From CADEED01 sp039930985 (GTDB lineage Bacteria; Pseudomonadota; Gammaproteobacteria; Steroidobacterales; Steroidobacteraceae), in assembly GCA_039930985.1 (NCBI GenBank), contig JBDTSV010000155.1, positions 1-64,000 of the forward strand: a stretch of DNA of 64,000 nucleotides, written 5' to 3'. This document shows, one piece after another, positions 18,216 through 26,974 of the stretch; within the stretch, counting starts at the first letter, position 1; every line of letters begins with the position of its first letter. A program made the translations under genes and the position numbers. The notes beneath the pieces are model-generated. The model was not told the origin of the DNA. It worked only from the letters and a program-made list of their open reading frames with translations, and did no database searches.

Positions 18216-18686
18216 ATGAGCTTGCAGAAACCCGCCCTCGATCCGCTGACTCTCGAGCCGCGCACCAGCTGCGGATATCCCGAGCCTTATCGTTCCCGCG
18301 TCACGCCGCGCGCCAAGCGCGCACTTGGCAAGGAGCTCGGGCTCACGATGCTCGGCATCAATCACACCACCTTGCCGCCCGGCAAGGAATCGTCGATGCG
18401 CCACTGGCACTCCCACGAAGAGGAATTCATCTACGTGCTGAGCGGTGAAGTGGTTCTGCGCACCGACGCCGGCGAGCAGGTGCTCAAGGCTGGCACTTGC
18501 GCGGGATTTCCTCTCGGGACCACTGACGGTCACCAGGTTGTGAACCGCAGCAATGAGCCGGCCGTGTACCTGGAGATGAGCAGCCGCGATCCCAGGGACG
18601 AACCCCGCTATTCCGAAGCAGATCTTCGCTGGAATGCCGCGGACGCACCCGGAATTTACACGCGAAAAGACGGCAGCAGGTTCTGA
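18216..18686 (+). CDS. Cupin domain protein
   Basis: This encodes 156 residues from the ATG at 18216; an in-frame ATG at 18201 is a second option. A single cupin barrel is seen: motif 1 is MRHWHSHEEEFIYVLSGEV (two His and Glu metal ligands) and motif 2 is around GFPLGTTDGHQVVNRS. The family is diverse (isomerases, dioxygenases, sensors), so no reaction is assigned. Its promoter must lie in the short divergent gap with the CoA-transferase gene, and it converges on the next gene with no bases between the stops. Confidence 0.8.
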   Translation: MSLQKPALDPLTLEPRTSCGYPEPYRSRVTPRAKRALGKELGLTMLGINHTTLPPGKESSMRHWHSHEEEFIYVLSGEVVLRTDAGEQVLKAGTCAGFPLGTTDGHQVVNRSNEPAVYLEMSSRDPRDEPRYSEADLRWNAADAPGIYTRKDGSRF

Positions 18687-19220
18687 TCAGTTCAGCAGTT
18701 GGCTTGGCAGCGCCACCGCTTCACCCTCGAGCGGCGCGGCGCGCCACAACGAAAACCGCTGGTTGACCGGCGAGCCCATGGCAGCGGCGATGGTGCGGTG
18801 ATCGAAACCGGGTAGTTTGGACAGGTGCGACAGCAGATCGTACTTGGCCGCCAGCGTCTGGCCGACCAAAACCCCGGTTGTGCCGGCGCCCGCGAGCACG
18901 TAGAAATATTCTTCCGAGAAATTCACGCCCTGCGTCATGACGATGGAAACCTCGCGCAGCTCGGTCCACCGGACGAACTCGCTGTCGCCGCGCGCCAGGC
19001 GGCGCAGCACACCCTCGTCGCTGATCTGCAGCGCCTCACCGCGCTTGCGCAGCTCCCAGGTGAGCAACCATGGCTCGAGCAAGAACACCGCGAACAAGCC
19101 GAAGGCGATGCCCGGCATCCACCAGCTGATGCGGCCGACCCACGCAGGGTGGAACGACAGCAGCGCGACGCTCAACGTAACGGCGATCCAGACTCGCCGC
19201 ATGGAAGTCGTGACGGCCAC
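18687..19220 (-). CDS. Small inner-membrane protein, PH-like C-terminus, unknown function
   Basis: This encodes 177 residues from a GTG at 19220, or 171 from the ATG at 19202; neither has a clear ribosome-binding site. Two hydrophobic helices lie near residues 10-27 and 33-53 (SWWMPGIAFGLFAVFLLEPW). They are followed by a soluble region with beta strands (ALQISDEGVLRRLARGDSEFVRWTELREVSI), the pattern of YcxB/PH-like cytoplasmic domains. I do not recognise a precise family. It starts 4 bases after the stop of the YceI gene and is probably the last gene of a b561-YceI transcript. Confidence 0.65.
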   Translation of the reverse strand: MAVTTSMRRVWIAVTLSVALLSFHPAWVGRISWWMPGIAFGLFAVFLLEPWLLTWELRKRGEALQISDEGVLRRLARGDSEFVRWTELREVSIVMTQGVNFSEEYFYVLAGAGTTGVLVGQTLAAKYDLLSHLSKLPGFDHRTIAAAMGSPVNQRFSLWRAAPLEGEAVALPSQLLN

Positions 19221-19224
19221 GTGA

Positions 19225-19860
19225 TTATTTCGCTTTGACCAGCGCCACTTGGTATTGCAGCTTCACTTCGTCGCCCACGGATTCGGTGGACTTCCAATCG
19301 CCCTGACCGACGCCGTAGTCGAGCCGCTTGATGGTGGCAGTGCCCGAAAGCTCGGCCCCGGCCGCGGTGGCGACAATCTTCAACGGCAGGCGCAGATCGT
19401 GCGTGGTTCCGCGCAGCGTGAGTTTGCCCACGGCTTCAAGGGTCCCGTCCGCGCGCTTGGCGAATGAGTTGGCGACATACTGCGCGGTCGGAAATTTTTG
19501 CGCATCGAACAGGTCCGATCCGCTGATCATCTCGTTGCGCTCCTTGTCCTGGGTGTCCACCGAGGCGATCTGCACCTGCACCTTGAGGCTGCCGGTCGCG
19601 GGATCTTTCTCGTCGTAGGTGAGCTCGGTGGTGAAACGTTTGAACGAACCGTTGTTGGCGGCGCCTTCCTGCACGAAGGTGAAGGTCAGAGTGCTGCCCG
19701 CGGGCGCTTGCACGTAACGCGCCGCCGCCGCCGCGGGCTGGGCCGCGACGGCCGACGTTGGGGCGGGCTTGGGCCTCGCCGCTGCAGGGGTGTCGGCCGC
19801 CGAACAGGCGCCGGCGCACAGGGCGGCGGTCGCGGTCAATACAACAAAGTAGTTAGTCAT
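19225..19860 (-). CDS. YceI family periplasmic protein
   Basis: This encodes 211 residues. A signal sequence (YFVVLTATAALCAGACSA) precedes an Ala/Pro-rich linker and then a YceI lipocalin-like domain (about 50-211): STLTFTFVQEGAANNGSF, SLKVQVQIASVDTQD, FDAQKFPTAQYVANSF and GKLTLRGTTHDLRLPL are the typical strands. YceI proteins bind long-chain isoprenoids such as quinone precursors in the periplasm. The neighbour upstream is a cytochrome b561, a common YceI partner and membrane quinone oxidoreductase, so a role in quinone-linked electron transfer is likely. Confidence 0.88.
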   Translation of the reverse strand: MTNYFVVLTATAALCAGACSAADTPAAARPKPAPTSAVAAQPAAAAARYVQAPAGSTLTFTFVQEGAANNGSFKRFTTELTYDEKDPATGSLKVQVQIASVDTQDKERNEMISGSDLFDAQKFPTAQYVANSFAKRADGTLEAVGKLTLRGTTHDLRLPLKIVATAAGAELSGTATIKRLDYGVGQGDWKSTESVGDEVKLQYQVALVKAK

Positions 19861-19866
19861 GCGGTC

Positions 19867-20421
19867 TCACTTGGCGCCGCCGAAGGGCAACATGCGCTTC
19901 AGGACGTCGTTCTTGTCGTAGAAATGGTGTTTCATCGCGCCGGCGATGTGCAGCAGCGCCACGCCCACCAGAATCTTGAACAGCAGATGATGCAGGTCGA
20001 GCATCTGGTGGAAGGTTTGCTCGGACGGAGCGACCAGGTCAGGGAACTGGAACAACTTGAACCAGCTCACCGGAAAGTTTTTTGCCGACGACATCAGCCA
20101 GCCGCTGAGCGGCATGGCGAAAATCAGCGCGTAGAGAAGAGAGTGCGACAGCCTGGCCAGCATGCGTTCCCAGGGTTTGGTTTCGGCGGCCAGGTCGGGT
20201 GTGGGATTCATGAATCGCCACGCCAGGCGAATCACCGCCAGCATAAGAACGGTCATGCCAAAAGACTTGTGCAACCCCAGCGCCTGCAGCTTTGCGAGCC
20301 CATTGGGCAGCGCGTCGGCGCGTTCCGCGATGACCCACTGATTGATGATCAGCAGCACTATGATCCAGTGCAGCGCCTTGGCGAGCGATCCCCAGGAGTG
20401 TTTGGTGTTTCGGAACGTCAT
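19867..20421 (-). CDS. cybB: Cytochrome b561
   Basis: This encodes 184 residues with four membrane helices and bis-haem His ligands: HW in LAKALHWIIV, LHKSFGMTV, LSHSLLYALIFAMPLSGWLM, and LHHLLFKILVGVALLHIAGAMKHHF (positions about 142-166). The family moves electrons between quinol and a periplasmic or superoxide partner. It is first in the YceI transcript (6-base gap) and divergent from a second YceI-type gene. Confidence 0.92.
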   Translation of the reverse strand: MTFRNTKHSWGSLAKALHWIIVLLIINQWVIAERADALPNGLAKLQALGLHKSFGMTVLMLAVIRLAWRFMNPTPDLAAETKPWERMLARLSHSLLYALIFAMPLSGWLMSSAKNFPVSWFKLFQFPDLVAPSEQTFHQMLDLHHLLFKILVGVALLHIAGAMKHHFYDKNDVLKRMLPFGGAK

Positions 20422-20515
20422 GTTGTCAGGCTAGCCGCCGGGAACGGATCGAGGAAGTCGGGACACATAGTGTAAGTATGCCGGGCAACTGTTCCGGTTC
20501 CGCAGCGGAGATTCC

Positions 20516-21220
20516 ATGAGACTGGCCAACCGGTGGAGCGCGAGCGCCTTGTTATTGGGCCTTGCCTCCTGTCAGACAAGTCCTCCCACCACGGAAATTC
20601 CGGCGCCGGCGCCGCCGCCGGTCGTGCAGCCCGGAGCGCCCATACCGGGTTCGCGGGAATTCCAGGTGGTGGCTGAAGAATCGTTGTTGCAGATATTCGT
20701 CTATCGCGGCGGAACGATGGCGCGCATGGGGCATAACCACGTGATCGCCTCGCACCATCTGAGGGGCACGGTGTTCGTCGGCGGCCAGCTCGAACAGACC
20801 CGCTTCGACATCGCGATTCCGGTGGCCGATCTCACCATCGACGAGCCCGCGTTGCGCGAACAGGCAGGCGCGGATTTTCCGGCCGCCGTCCCGCAAAGCG
20901 CGCGCGACGGCACGCGCAGGAACATGTTGTCGGCGCCGCTGCTCGATGGCGCGAGTTTTCCCGAGATCCGCCTGCGCGCCACGGAAGTGGTGGCGGCTGC
21001 GCAGGGCTATGACGTGGGCGTCGAGATCTCGATCAAGGATCAGGTGCGGAACGTGCGCGTGCCCATGACCGTGACCCACGAAGCGGGAGTACTGACGGCC
21101 AGCGGCGAGTTCGCGCTCAAGCAATCGGAACTCGGCCTCAAGCCGTTCAGCGTGATGATGGGCGCGCTGCAGGTGATCGACGGCATGCGCGTGCAATTCG
21201 CTGTCACCGCGCGGGAGTAG
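20516..21220 (+). CDS. YceI-like lipoprotein
   Basis: This encodes 234 residues. The signal peptide has the lipobox GLASC (Cys about 19), then a Pro-rich linker (IPAPAPPPVVQPGAPIPG), then a YceI-like domain with REFQVVAEESLLQIFVYRGG, MARMGHNHVIASHHLRG, DGTRRNMLSAPLLDGASFPEI (about 140-160) and MTVTHEAGVLTASGEFALKQ. The HNHV motif recalls the subset of YceI proteins annotated as lipid or quinone binding. It is divergent from cytochrome b561, so the b561 gene is flanked by two different YceI proteins, one a clear lipoprotein. Confidence 0.8.
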   Translation: MRLANRWSASALLLGLASCQTSPPTTEIPAPAPPPVVQPGAPIPGSREFQVVAEESLLQIFVYRGGTMARMGHNHVIASHHLRGTVFVGGQLEQTRFDIAIPVADLTIDEPALREQAGADFPAAVPQSARDGTRRNMLSAPLLDGASFPEIRLRATEVVAAAQGYDVGVEISIKDQVRNVRVPMTVTHEAGVLTASGEFALKQSELGLKPFSVMMGALQVIDGMRVQFAVTARE

Positions 21221-21249
21221 ATTTCTGGCCAACGGCCGCGCGCCCTCGA

Positions 21250-23307
21250 CTAACGCGTCAGCTCCGCCAGCAGCGCGTCCGCGGAGTAAACCTTCGACAG
21301 GGCCTCGCGAATGATGGCGGGGTGCACGGCGACCGCGCGGTTCTTCTCCACGTCGAACCAGTACGCGCCCGAGATCGAGTGGATGTTGCCATCGAACAGC
21401 AGGCCGACGATCTGTGCCTCGGCATTGATGAGCGCGCTGCCGGAATTTCCGCCGACGATGTCATTGTTGGTGGTCAGGTTGAACGGCGTTTGCATGTCGA
21501 GCTTGTCCTTGACCTGCTGCCAGCTGTCCGGGACGCGGAACGGCTCCGCGCCCGTAGCGCGCTCGAACATGCGTGCCAGACGAGTGAACGGCTCCACGGG
21601 TTTGCCGTTCTCGTTCCAGCCCTGGACCGTGCCCCAGTTGAGCCGCAGCGTGAAGGTGGCGTCCGGATACACGCTGGTGCCGAATGCAGCAAAGCGTAGC
21701 CGCGAGATGCGTTCGGTAGCCGAGCGCACCGGCGCTTCGACGCCGTCTTCGTAGGCTTTGCGCACGGCGCGCGCGTCGGGATCGACGGTGCGCGCCAGCA
21801 CGATCATCGGATCGGTCGACGCGGCTACCGCGGCCGCGCCGCCTTTCCACAACTCCATGCGCACGGCAGGATCGGCGAGCTTCGTGCCGGTCACCAGCCG
21901 CATGGCGAGCGCGGCCGGGGATTCCGTTGCGAGCAACTTGCGCACCAGCGGATGATCGGGGCCTAACCACTCACGCATGCGCTCGAGGCTCTGGCTGAGC
22001 CGCAGCTGCTCGAGATCCGGGTATACCGGCACCCGAGCGCCGAGTTGCTGCTCGATGCGCGGCAGTGCCGTGTCGGTGAACTCGCGGAAACGCTGCGAGT
22101 TCGGCTTGTCGCGTTCCGCCGCGCCGCGCACCAGCGTGCGGGCAAAGACCGCGAGGCGTCCCTGGAAGCCGGCTCCTTCCTCGATGTAGGTGTGTTCCTC
22201 GAACAAGCCGCGCTCGGTCGTCAGCGCGAGCTCGATCTCGTGCCATGGATCGCCGATGCTCTTCTTGAGCCCGGCGTTCTTGGCAGTCATCTTCTGCAGC
22301 GTGGCCTGCTCGGCGCGTTTGCGCGCAATCAGCACGTCGTCGTTCAGCGCGTCGACCATCTTGCGGCGCACCTTGATGAAGTTCTGGATGTAGTTGAGCA
22401 GGTCAGCGGTGATGCGCTGGTTCTGCGGATCCTGCAGACCGAACTGGATGAGGCGGCCGCGGATCTCCGAATTGCGCAGCAGCCACTGCGGTAGTTCGAG
22501 ATCGCGTTCCTGCTTGAGCTGCGCCAGCGTCCGCAGGCGCTCGGTTGCGCCGGGAAGTCCCGACACGAACACCGGCTGGCCGACGGACGGTCCCGCGAAG
22601 TTGAACTTGAGGAAGGCGGGCGTCCTGGCCGGCTTGCCGTTCTCGTAGGCTCGCAGCACGCCCATGTCGAGGCACCAGCGTGGAAACTGAAAGTTGTCAG
22701 GGTCGCCGCCGAACGCCGCGATGCTGTCCTCGGGTGCGAACACGATGCGGACGTCGGTGTAACGCTTGTATTTATAGAGCCAGTACTGCCCGCCCTGGTA
22801 CAGCGTGACGGCCTGGCATTTCTGCGCCGCCTGCTTCTCGCAATCGGACTCGAGCTGCGTGAGCGTGGCCTTGCGTACGTCGTTGGCCGAGGTCTCGTTC
22901 TTGCCGGCGATGGCCGCGTTTACTTTAGGGGTGATGTCCTCCATGCCGGTGAGCACGTCCGCCACCTGTGTCTGGCAGCGCTTCTCCTCGTCGTGCGTCC
23001 TGGCGAGGAAGCCTTCCTCGACCAGACTCTTCTCTTTCGACGACAGCTCGGCGAGGCAGGACTCGACGCAATGGTGATTGGTGAGCATCAGGCCTTCGTC
23101 CGAGACGAACGATGCCGTGCAATTTGCCAGGCGCACGGTCGCCAGGCGTACCCGGTAGAGCCATGCCTGGTCGATATGGGTCTTGAGGGTGGCGTTGGCC
23201 GTGGCGAACGGAAAGCCGTGAAAGGTCCACATGCCTTCATCGGCTCGGGCGGCGGTACAACAGAAAACCACCAGGGCGGCGGTGGCCGTGCAGGCGAAAC
23301 GCATCAT
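21250..23307 (-). CDS. S46 family dipeptidyl-peptidase (DPP7-like)
   Basis: This encodes 685 residues including a signal peptide (residues 1 to about 22), so it acts in the periplasm or is secreted. It removes dipeptides from the N-termini of oligopeptides. The catalytic triad regions are visible: His in MLTNHHCVES, Asp in the AAFGGDPDNFQFPR region and Ser in GGNSGSALINAEAQIVG. In GLLFDGN the position that decides specificity in Porphyromonas enzymes (18 residues after the Ser) is Gly, which matches DPP7 (hydrophobic/broad P1) rather than DPP11 (Arg, acidic P1). The specificity is inference from that one alignment. GGGAG lies upstream of the first ATG. Confidence 0.92.
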   Translation of the reverse strand: MMRFACTATAALVVFCCTAARADEGMWTFHGFPFATANATLKTHIDQAWLYRVRLATVRLANCTASFVSDEGLMLTNHHCVESCLAELSSKEKSLVEEGFLARTHDEEKRCQTQVADVLTGMEDITPKVNAAIAGKNETSANDVRKATLTQLESDCEKQAAQKCQAVTLYQGGQYWLYKYKRYTDVRIVFAPEDSIAAFGGDPDNFQFPRWCLDMGVLRAYENGKPARTPAFLKFNFAGPSVGQPVFVSGLPGATERLRTLAQLKQERDLELPQWLLRNSEIRGRLIQFGLQDPQNQRITADLLNYIQNFIKVRRKMVDALNDDVLIARKRAEQATLQKMTAKNAGLKKSIGDPWHEIELALTTERGLFEEHTYIEEGAGFQGRLAVFARTLVRGAAERDKPNSQRFREFTDTALPRIEQQLGARVPVYPDLEQLRLSQSLERMREWLGPDHPLVRKLLATESPAALAMRLVTGTKLADPAVRMELWKGGAAAVAASTDPMIVLARTVDPDARAVRKAYEDGVEAPVRSATERISRLRFAAFGTSVYPDATFTLRLNWGTVQGWNENGKPVEPFTRLARMFERATGAEPFRVPDSWQQVKDKLDMQTPFNLTTNNDIVGGNSGSALINAEAQIVGLLFDGNIHSISGAYWFDVEKNRAVAVHPAIIREALSKVYSADALLAELTR

Positions 23308-23504
23308 GAAGGAGACTCCCGGAATTCTGAGCCCGCGTGAGCGGTTATTACGGCGATTATCGTCTCATTCGGCAGAGCGCGCATGCCGGTAGTGACTCGC
23401 GCCGCACTCGGTTCGGCGCGGGGCGGAGTCGGTGTGGCATGGTCCCCGCAGCCGGGCGCGATCCGCTGCGTCCCGACCGGCATCAGGCTAACTAGACGCG
23501 ACGA

Positions 23505-24224
23505 TTAGTCGACGGCGTTGATCAGGAGAAGCGCCGTGCCCTCGGGCGCGCGCAGCAGCGCGGCCGAGCGCGGATCGAGACCGCGTGGCAAATCGTCCGA
23601 CATCGCCACGTCGAGCGTGCGCAGGCGCTCGATGCGTTCGCCCATGTCGGCAGCGGCAAATACCAGCATGGGCTGATCGAGCATGCGCGCGCGGTGAACG
23701 GCGAGATCGATGTGGTCGCTGGTCATCGACATACGCAGGTAAGGCGCGTCGGTTTCACCGAGCGCCACGAAGCCAAGGGGCTCCCAGAACGCGCGCATTG
23801 GTTCGAAGTCGGGGGCGGGCATGCTGAACTCCGCGAAGTCACCGCACAGCGAAGACTCGCCGCGCTCACGGTCGCTGGCGAAATGCGTGGGCGCTTCCTG
23901 AACGCGCACCGCCTGGCCGGACGGATCCAGAAAGCCGAATTCGTTGAATGCGTCATCACCGACGCGTTTCCACGCTATGTCCACACCCAGCTTCTCGACG
24001 ACGTGCGCGCGCTGGGCGACGCCGGGATGCACGTAAGTGATGGTGGGCGAGGGAAACTTGAACTGATGCAGGCCGACATACAGCCGGCCGTCGGTCATGA
24101 CGCCGTAGGGATGCTGCCAGGTGTCGGCGGTGCCGCACTGACCGAATCCGAGTCTTTCGTAGAAGGCGACCGACCCGGCAATGTCCGCCGTCTGGAGACT
24201 GATTTCGTGAAACTTTCCAAGCAC
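23505..24224 (-). CDS. Two-domain VOC family protein
   Basis: This encodes 239 residues. There are two tandem VOC halves: residues about 1-115 (FHEISLQTADIAGSVAFYERLGFG and GFLDPSGQAVRVQE) and about 130-239 (FAEFSMPAPDFEPMRAFWEPLGF and LLRAPEGTALLLIN). The metal ligands are partly replaced, so binding without catalysis is possible. It is upstream of the dehydrogenase on a different transcript, and the 197 bases before the S46 gene hold nothing that I recognise. Confidence 0.75.
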   Translation of the reverse strand: MLGKFHEISLQTADIAGSVAFYERLGFGQCGTADTWQHPYGVMTDGRLYVGLHQFKFPSPTITYVHPGVAQRAHVVEKLGVDIAWKRVGDDAFNEFGFLDPSGQAVRVQEAPTHFASDRERGESSLCGDFAEFSMPAPDFEPMRAFWEPLGFVALGETDAPYLRMSMTSDHIDLAVHRARMLDQPMLVFAAADMGERIERLRTLDVAMSDDLPRGLDPRSAALLRAPEGTALLLINAVD

Positions 24225-24276
24225 TGACGCGGGAGTCTACGCGGCTTGCCGCGTGCTGCCTATGCGCGCGCTGCTG

Positions 24277-25731
24277 TCAGATGCCGCCCACGCAGATGTA
24301 CTTGAGCTCGGTGAATTCCAGGATTCCATATTTGGAACCCTCTCGCCCAGTGCCACTTTCCTTGACGCCGCCGAACGGCGCGACTTCGGTCGAGATGAGT
24401 CCGGTGTTGAGTCCGACGATGCCGTACTCCAGAGCTTCGGTGACGCGCCACGAGCGTGCGAGGTCGCGCGTGTACACATAGGCGGCGAGACCGAACTCGG
24501 TGTCGTTAGCGAGCTTCACGGCTTCTTCGTCGGTCTCGACGCGGAACAGCGGCGCGACCGGGCCGAAGGTCTCTTCGCGCGCCAGGATCATGTCGCTGCT
24601 CACGTTGGTGAGAACCGTGGGTTCGTAGAACGTGCCGCCAAGTGCATGGCGCCGGCCGCCCGTGGTCACCACCGCGCCTTTGGCTTTCGCATCGGCAATG
24701 TGTGTTTCCACTTTCGCGAGCGCCTTGGTGTCGATGAGCGGGCCCTGGTCGGTCTCGCCTTTCAGGCCGTCGCCCACACGCAGCTTCTTCACGGCTTCCG
24801 TGAGTTTCCCGGTGAATGCGTCGTAGACCTTCGATTGCACGATGAACCGGTTCGCGCACACGCAGGTCTGGCCGGTGTTGCGGTACTTGCTCTGGATGGC
24901 GCCCTCGACCGCCGCGTCGAGGTCGGCATCGTCGAGCACCAGGAACGGCGCGTTGCCGCCGAGCTCGAGCGCGACCTTCTTCACGGTACCGGCGCATTGC
25001 GCCATCAGTAGTTTGCCCACCGGGGTCGAACCGGTGAACGACAGCTTGCGTACCTTGTCGTTGCCGGTGAACTCGCCGCCGATGGCGACCGCGTCGCCGG
25101 TGACCACGTTGAACACGCCGGGGGGAATGCCGGCTCGCTGCGCGAGCTCGGCCATCGCCAGCGCGGAGAACGGAGTCTGTGGCGCCGGCTTCACGACGAT
25201 GGGGCACCCGGCGGCGATCGCCGGCGCCGCCTTGCGCGTGATCATCGCCGCCGGAAAATTCCACGGCGTGATGGCGGTGACCACGCCGATGGGCTGGCGC
25301 AGCACCACGATGCGTTTGTCTGGCTGGTGCGCGGGAATGATGTCGCCGTAGATACGCTTGCCTTCCTCGGCGAACCATTCGATGAACGAGGCGGCGTAGA
25401 CGATCTCACCTTTCGACTCCGCCAACGGCTTGCCCTGCTCGGCAGTCATGATGACGGCGAGGTCGTCGACATTCGCGAGCATGAGATCGAACCAGCGGCG
25501 CATGATCCTGGCGCGCTCGGCCGCGGTCTTCTTCGCCCAGGCGGGCATGGCGGCGTGCGCGGCCTCGATGGCGCGGCGCGACTCGGCCGCGCCCATGTGA
25601 GGCACGGCCCCCAAAACCTCGCCCGTGGCGGGGTTGCGAATGTCGGTAGTTTGGCCCGAATCCGCGGCCGCCCAGGCGCCGGCAATGAATCCGCGCTCTT
25701 TCCAGAGCGATGGGTCCCGGAGCTTGATCAT
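24277..25731 (-). CDS. gabD: NAD(P)-dependent succinate-semialdehyde dehydrogenase
   Basis: This encodes 484 residues, the usual GabD length. It oxidises succinic semialdehyde to succinate. Family motifs in order are PWNFPAAMITRKAAPA (Asn for the oxyanion hole), FTGSTPVGK (cofactor loop), VALELGGNAP (general-base Glu), NTGQTCVCANR (catalytic Cys followed by a second Cys, the redox pair seen in GabD) and EETFGPVAPLF. The ATG overlaps the stop of the dienelactone hydrolase gene (ATGA), so the two are translationally coupled. Glutarate semialdehyde is another possible substrate. Confidence 0.9.
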   Translation of the reverse strand: MIKLRDPSLWKERGFIAGAWAAADSGQTTDIRNPATGEVLGAVPHMGAAESRRAIEAAHAAMPAWAKKTAAERARIMRRWFDLMLANVDDLAVIMTAEQGKPLAESKGEIVYAASFIEWFAEEGKRIYGDIIPAHQPDKRIVVLRQPIGVVTAITPWNFPAAMITRKAAPAIAAGCPIVVKPAPQTPFSALAMAELAQRAGIPPGVFNVVTGDAVAIGGEFTGNDKVRKLSFTGSTPVGKLLMAQCAGTVKKVALELGGNAPFLVLDDADLDAAVEGAIQSKYRNTGQTCVCANRFIVQSKVYDAFTGKLTEAVKKLRVGDGLKGETDQGPLIDTKALAKVETHIADAKAKGAVVTTGGRRHALGGTFYEPTVLTNVSSDMILAREETFGPVAPLFRVETDEEAVKLANDTEFGLAAYVYTRDLARSWRVTEALEYGIVGLNTGLISTEVAPFGGVKESGTGREGSKYGILEFTELKYICVGGI

Positions 25732-26453
25732 TTGCTCTCCAACTTTGTGTCGGCCATTTTCTCGGCGAGGAACGCGAGCGTGCGCTCGCGCGCAAGTTTC
25801 GCGCTCGCGGCGTCGTAGCTGCCGCGCTCTTCGCAATTGAAACCGTGATCCGCGGGATAGAGGTGGAACACGCCGACCGGATCGGCCACGCGAATCTTCT
25901 CGATGGCGGACGGCGGAATGTACGGATCCTTCTCGCCGAAGTGATACATCACCGGTCGCCGTGGCGACTTCGCGAGGGCGTCCTTGATCTGCCCGCCGTA
26001 GTAAGCCACAGCGCAGGCGATCGGCAGTTCGCAGGCCGCGATATAGGCCAGCGTGCCACCCCAGCAATAGCCCACCACCGCCACGCGTCCGGCGTGCCTG
26101 ATCACATTGATGGAAGCGGTGAGGTCGAGCAGGGTCTTTTCCTGCGGGATCTGCAGACGATAGCCGCGGCCTTCCTGCACTTCGTTCTCGGAGTATCCGA
26201 GCTCGATGCCGCGGCGGACGCGGTCATACAAACAAGGTGCGATGGTGACGTAGCCGGCGGCCGCATAGCTGTCCGCCACGGCGCGGATGTGGCGATTGAC
26301 GCCGAAGATCTCCTGCGCAATGACCACGGCGCCGCGCGCCGCCCCGCGCGGAGCCGCCAGCCAGGCGTTGAATTCATGGCCGTCGCGCGCCATGAGCGTG
26401 GTGAACTCACCCAAGGGGCGATACCTGTAGAGATCGGTGACGCATTGTGCCAC
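25728..26453 (-). CDS. Dienelactone hydrolase family protein
   Basis: This encodes 241 residues from a GTG at 26453; the first strand (GEFTTLMARDGHEFNAWLA) needs this upstream start. It is an alpha/beta hydrolase with the dienelactone-hydrolase triad: Cys in VVGYCWGG, Asp in FGEKDPYI and His in PADHGFN. Typical members open lactones in aromatic catabolism, but many act on other esters. It overlaps gabD by 4 bases and is the first gene of that pair. Confidence 0.87.
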   Translation of the reverse strand: MAQCVTDLYRYRPLGEFTTLMARDGHEFNAWLAAPRGAARGAVVIAQEIFGVNRHIRAVADSYAAAGYVTIAPCLYDRVRRGIELGYSENEVQEGRGYRLQIPQEKTLLDLTASINVIRHAGRVAVVGYCWGGTLAYIAACELPIACAVAYYGGQIKDALAKSPRRPVMYHFGEKDPYIPPSAIEKIRVADPVGVFHLYPADHGFNCEERGSYDAASAKLARERTLAFLAEKMADTKLESK

Positions 26454-26515
26454 CAGCGGGGTGGGGCGCTCCTCTACCGAAGGTATTATCGCGGCGCGCA
26501 GGTAAGGAGATTCCG

Positions 26516-26962
26516 ATGAAAATTCGAGTGCTCATGTGCCTGGGATTGCTGAATGTCGTGGCAATTCCGTCAATGGCAAGGGAGTCGCTGGCAGAGCTCA
26601 CCGAACAGGTTCGAGCCACCGAAATCGCATTCGCCAAAACGCTGGCCGATCGTGACGCTAAAGCCTTTACACGAATGATCGCGCCCGACGCCATCTGGCT
26701 GGCCGCCGCACCGCTGCGCGGACCAGGCGAAGTCCTTGCGAGCTGGCAGAAATACTTCGACGCCGCCAAGGCGCCGTTCTCCTGGGCGCCGGAACTCATT
26801 GAAGTGCAGCAGGGCGGCAGGCTGGCACTGAGCACGGGTCCAGTGAACAACGCCGAAGGGAAGCGCATCGGCACCTACACATCGATCTGGCGCCGCGAAA
26901 AATCCGGCGAGTGGCGGCTCATTTTTGACCGGGGTTGCCCGGCCTGCGATTGCGGGAAATAG
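26516..26962 (+). CDS. Secreted NTF2-like (SnoaL/DUF4440) protein
   Basis: This encodes 148 residues. AAGGAG 8 bases before the ATG fixes the start. A signal peptide (VLMCLGLLNVVAIPSMA) is followed by a cone-shaped NTF2-like domain: LAELTEQVRATEIAFAKTL, DRDAKAFTRMIAPDAIWL and a last strand IWRREKSGEWRLIFDRGCP. The C-terminus has CPACDC, a CxxCxC cluster that could bind metal or form a disulphide. The substrate is unknown. It is divergent from the hydrolase gene and 12 bases before ybaK. Confidence 0.75.
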   Translation: MKIRVLMCLGLLNVVAIPSMARESLAELTEQVRATEIAFAKTLADRDAKAFTRMIAPDAIWLAAAPLRGPGEVLASWQKYFDAAKAPFSWAPELIEVQQGGRLALSTGPVNNAEGKRIGTYTSIWRREKSGEWRLIFDRGCPACDCGK

Positions 26963-26974
26963 AATCGCGCGGGA

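Noticed and set aside
17360..18448. Plus-strand open frame spanning the CoA-transferase start and the cupin start
   Set aside because: It is antisense to the CoA-transferase and out of frame with the cupin; there is no family signal.
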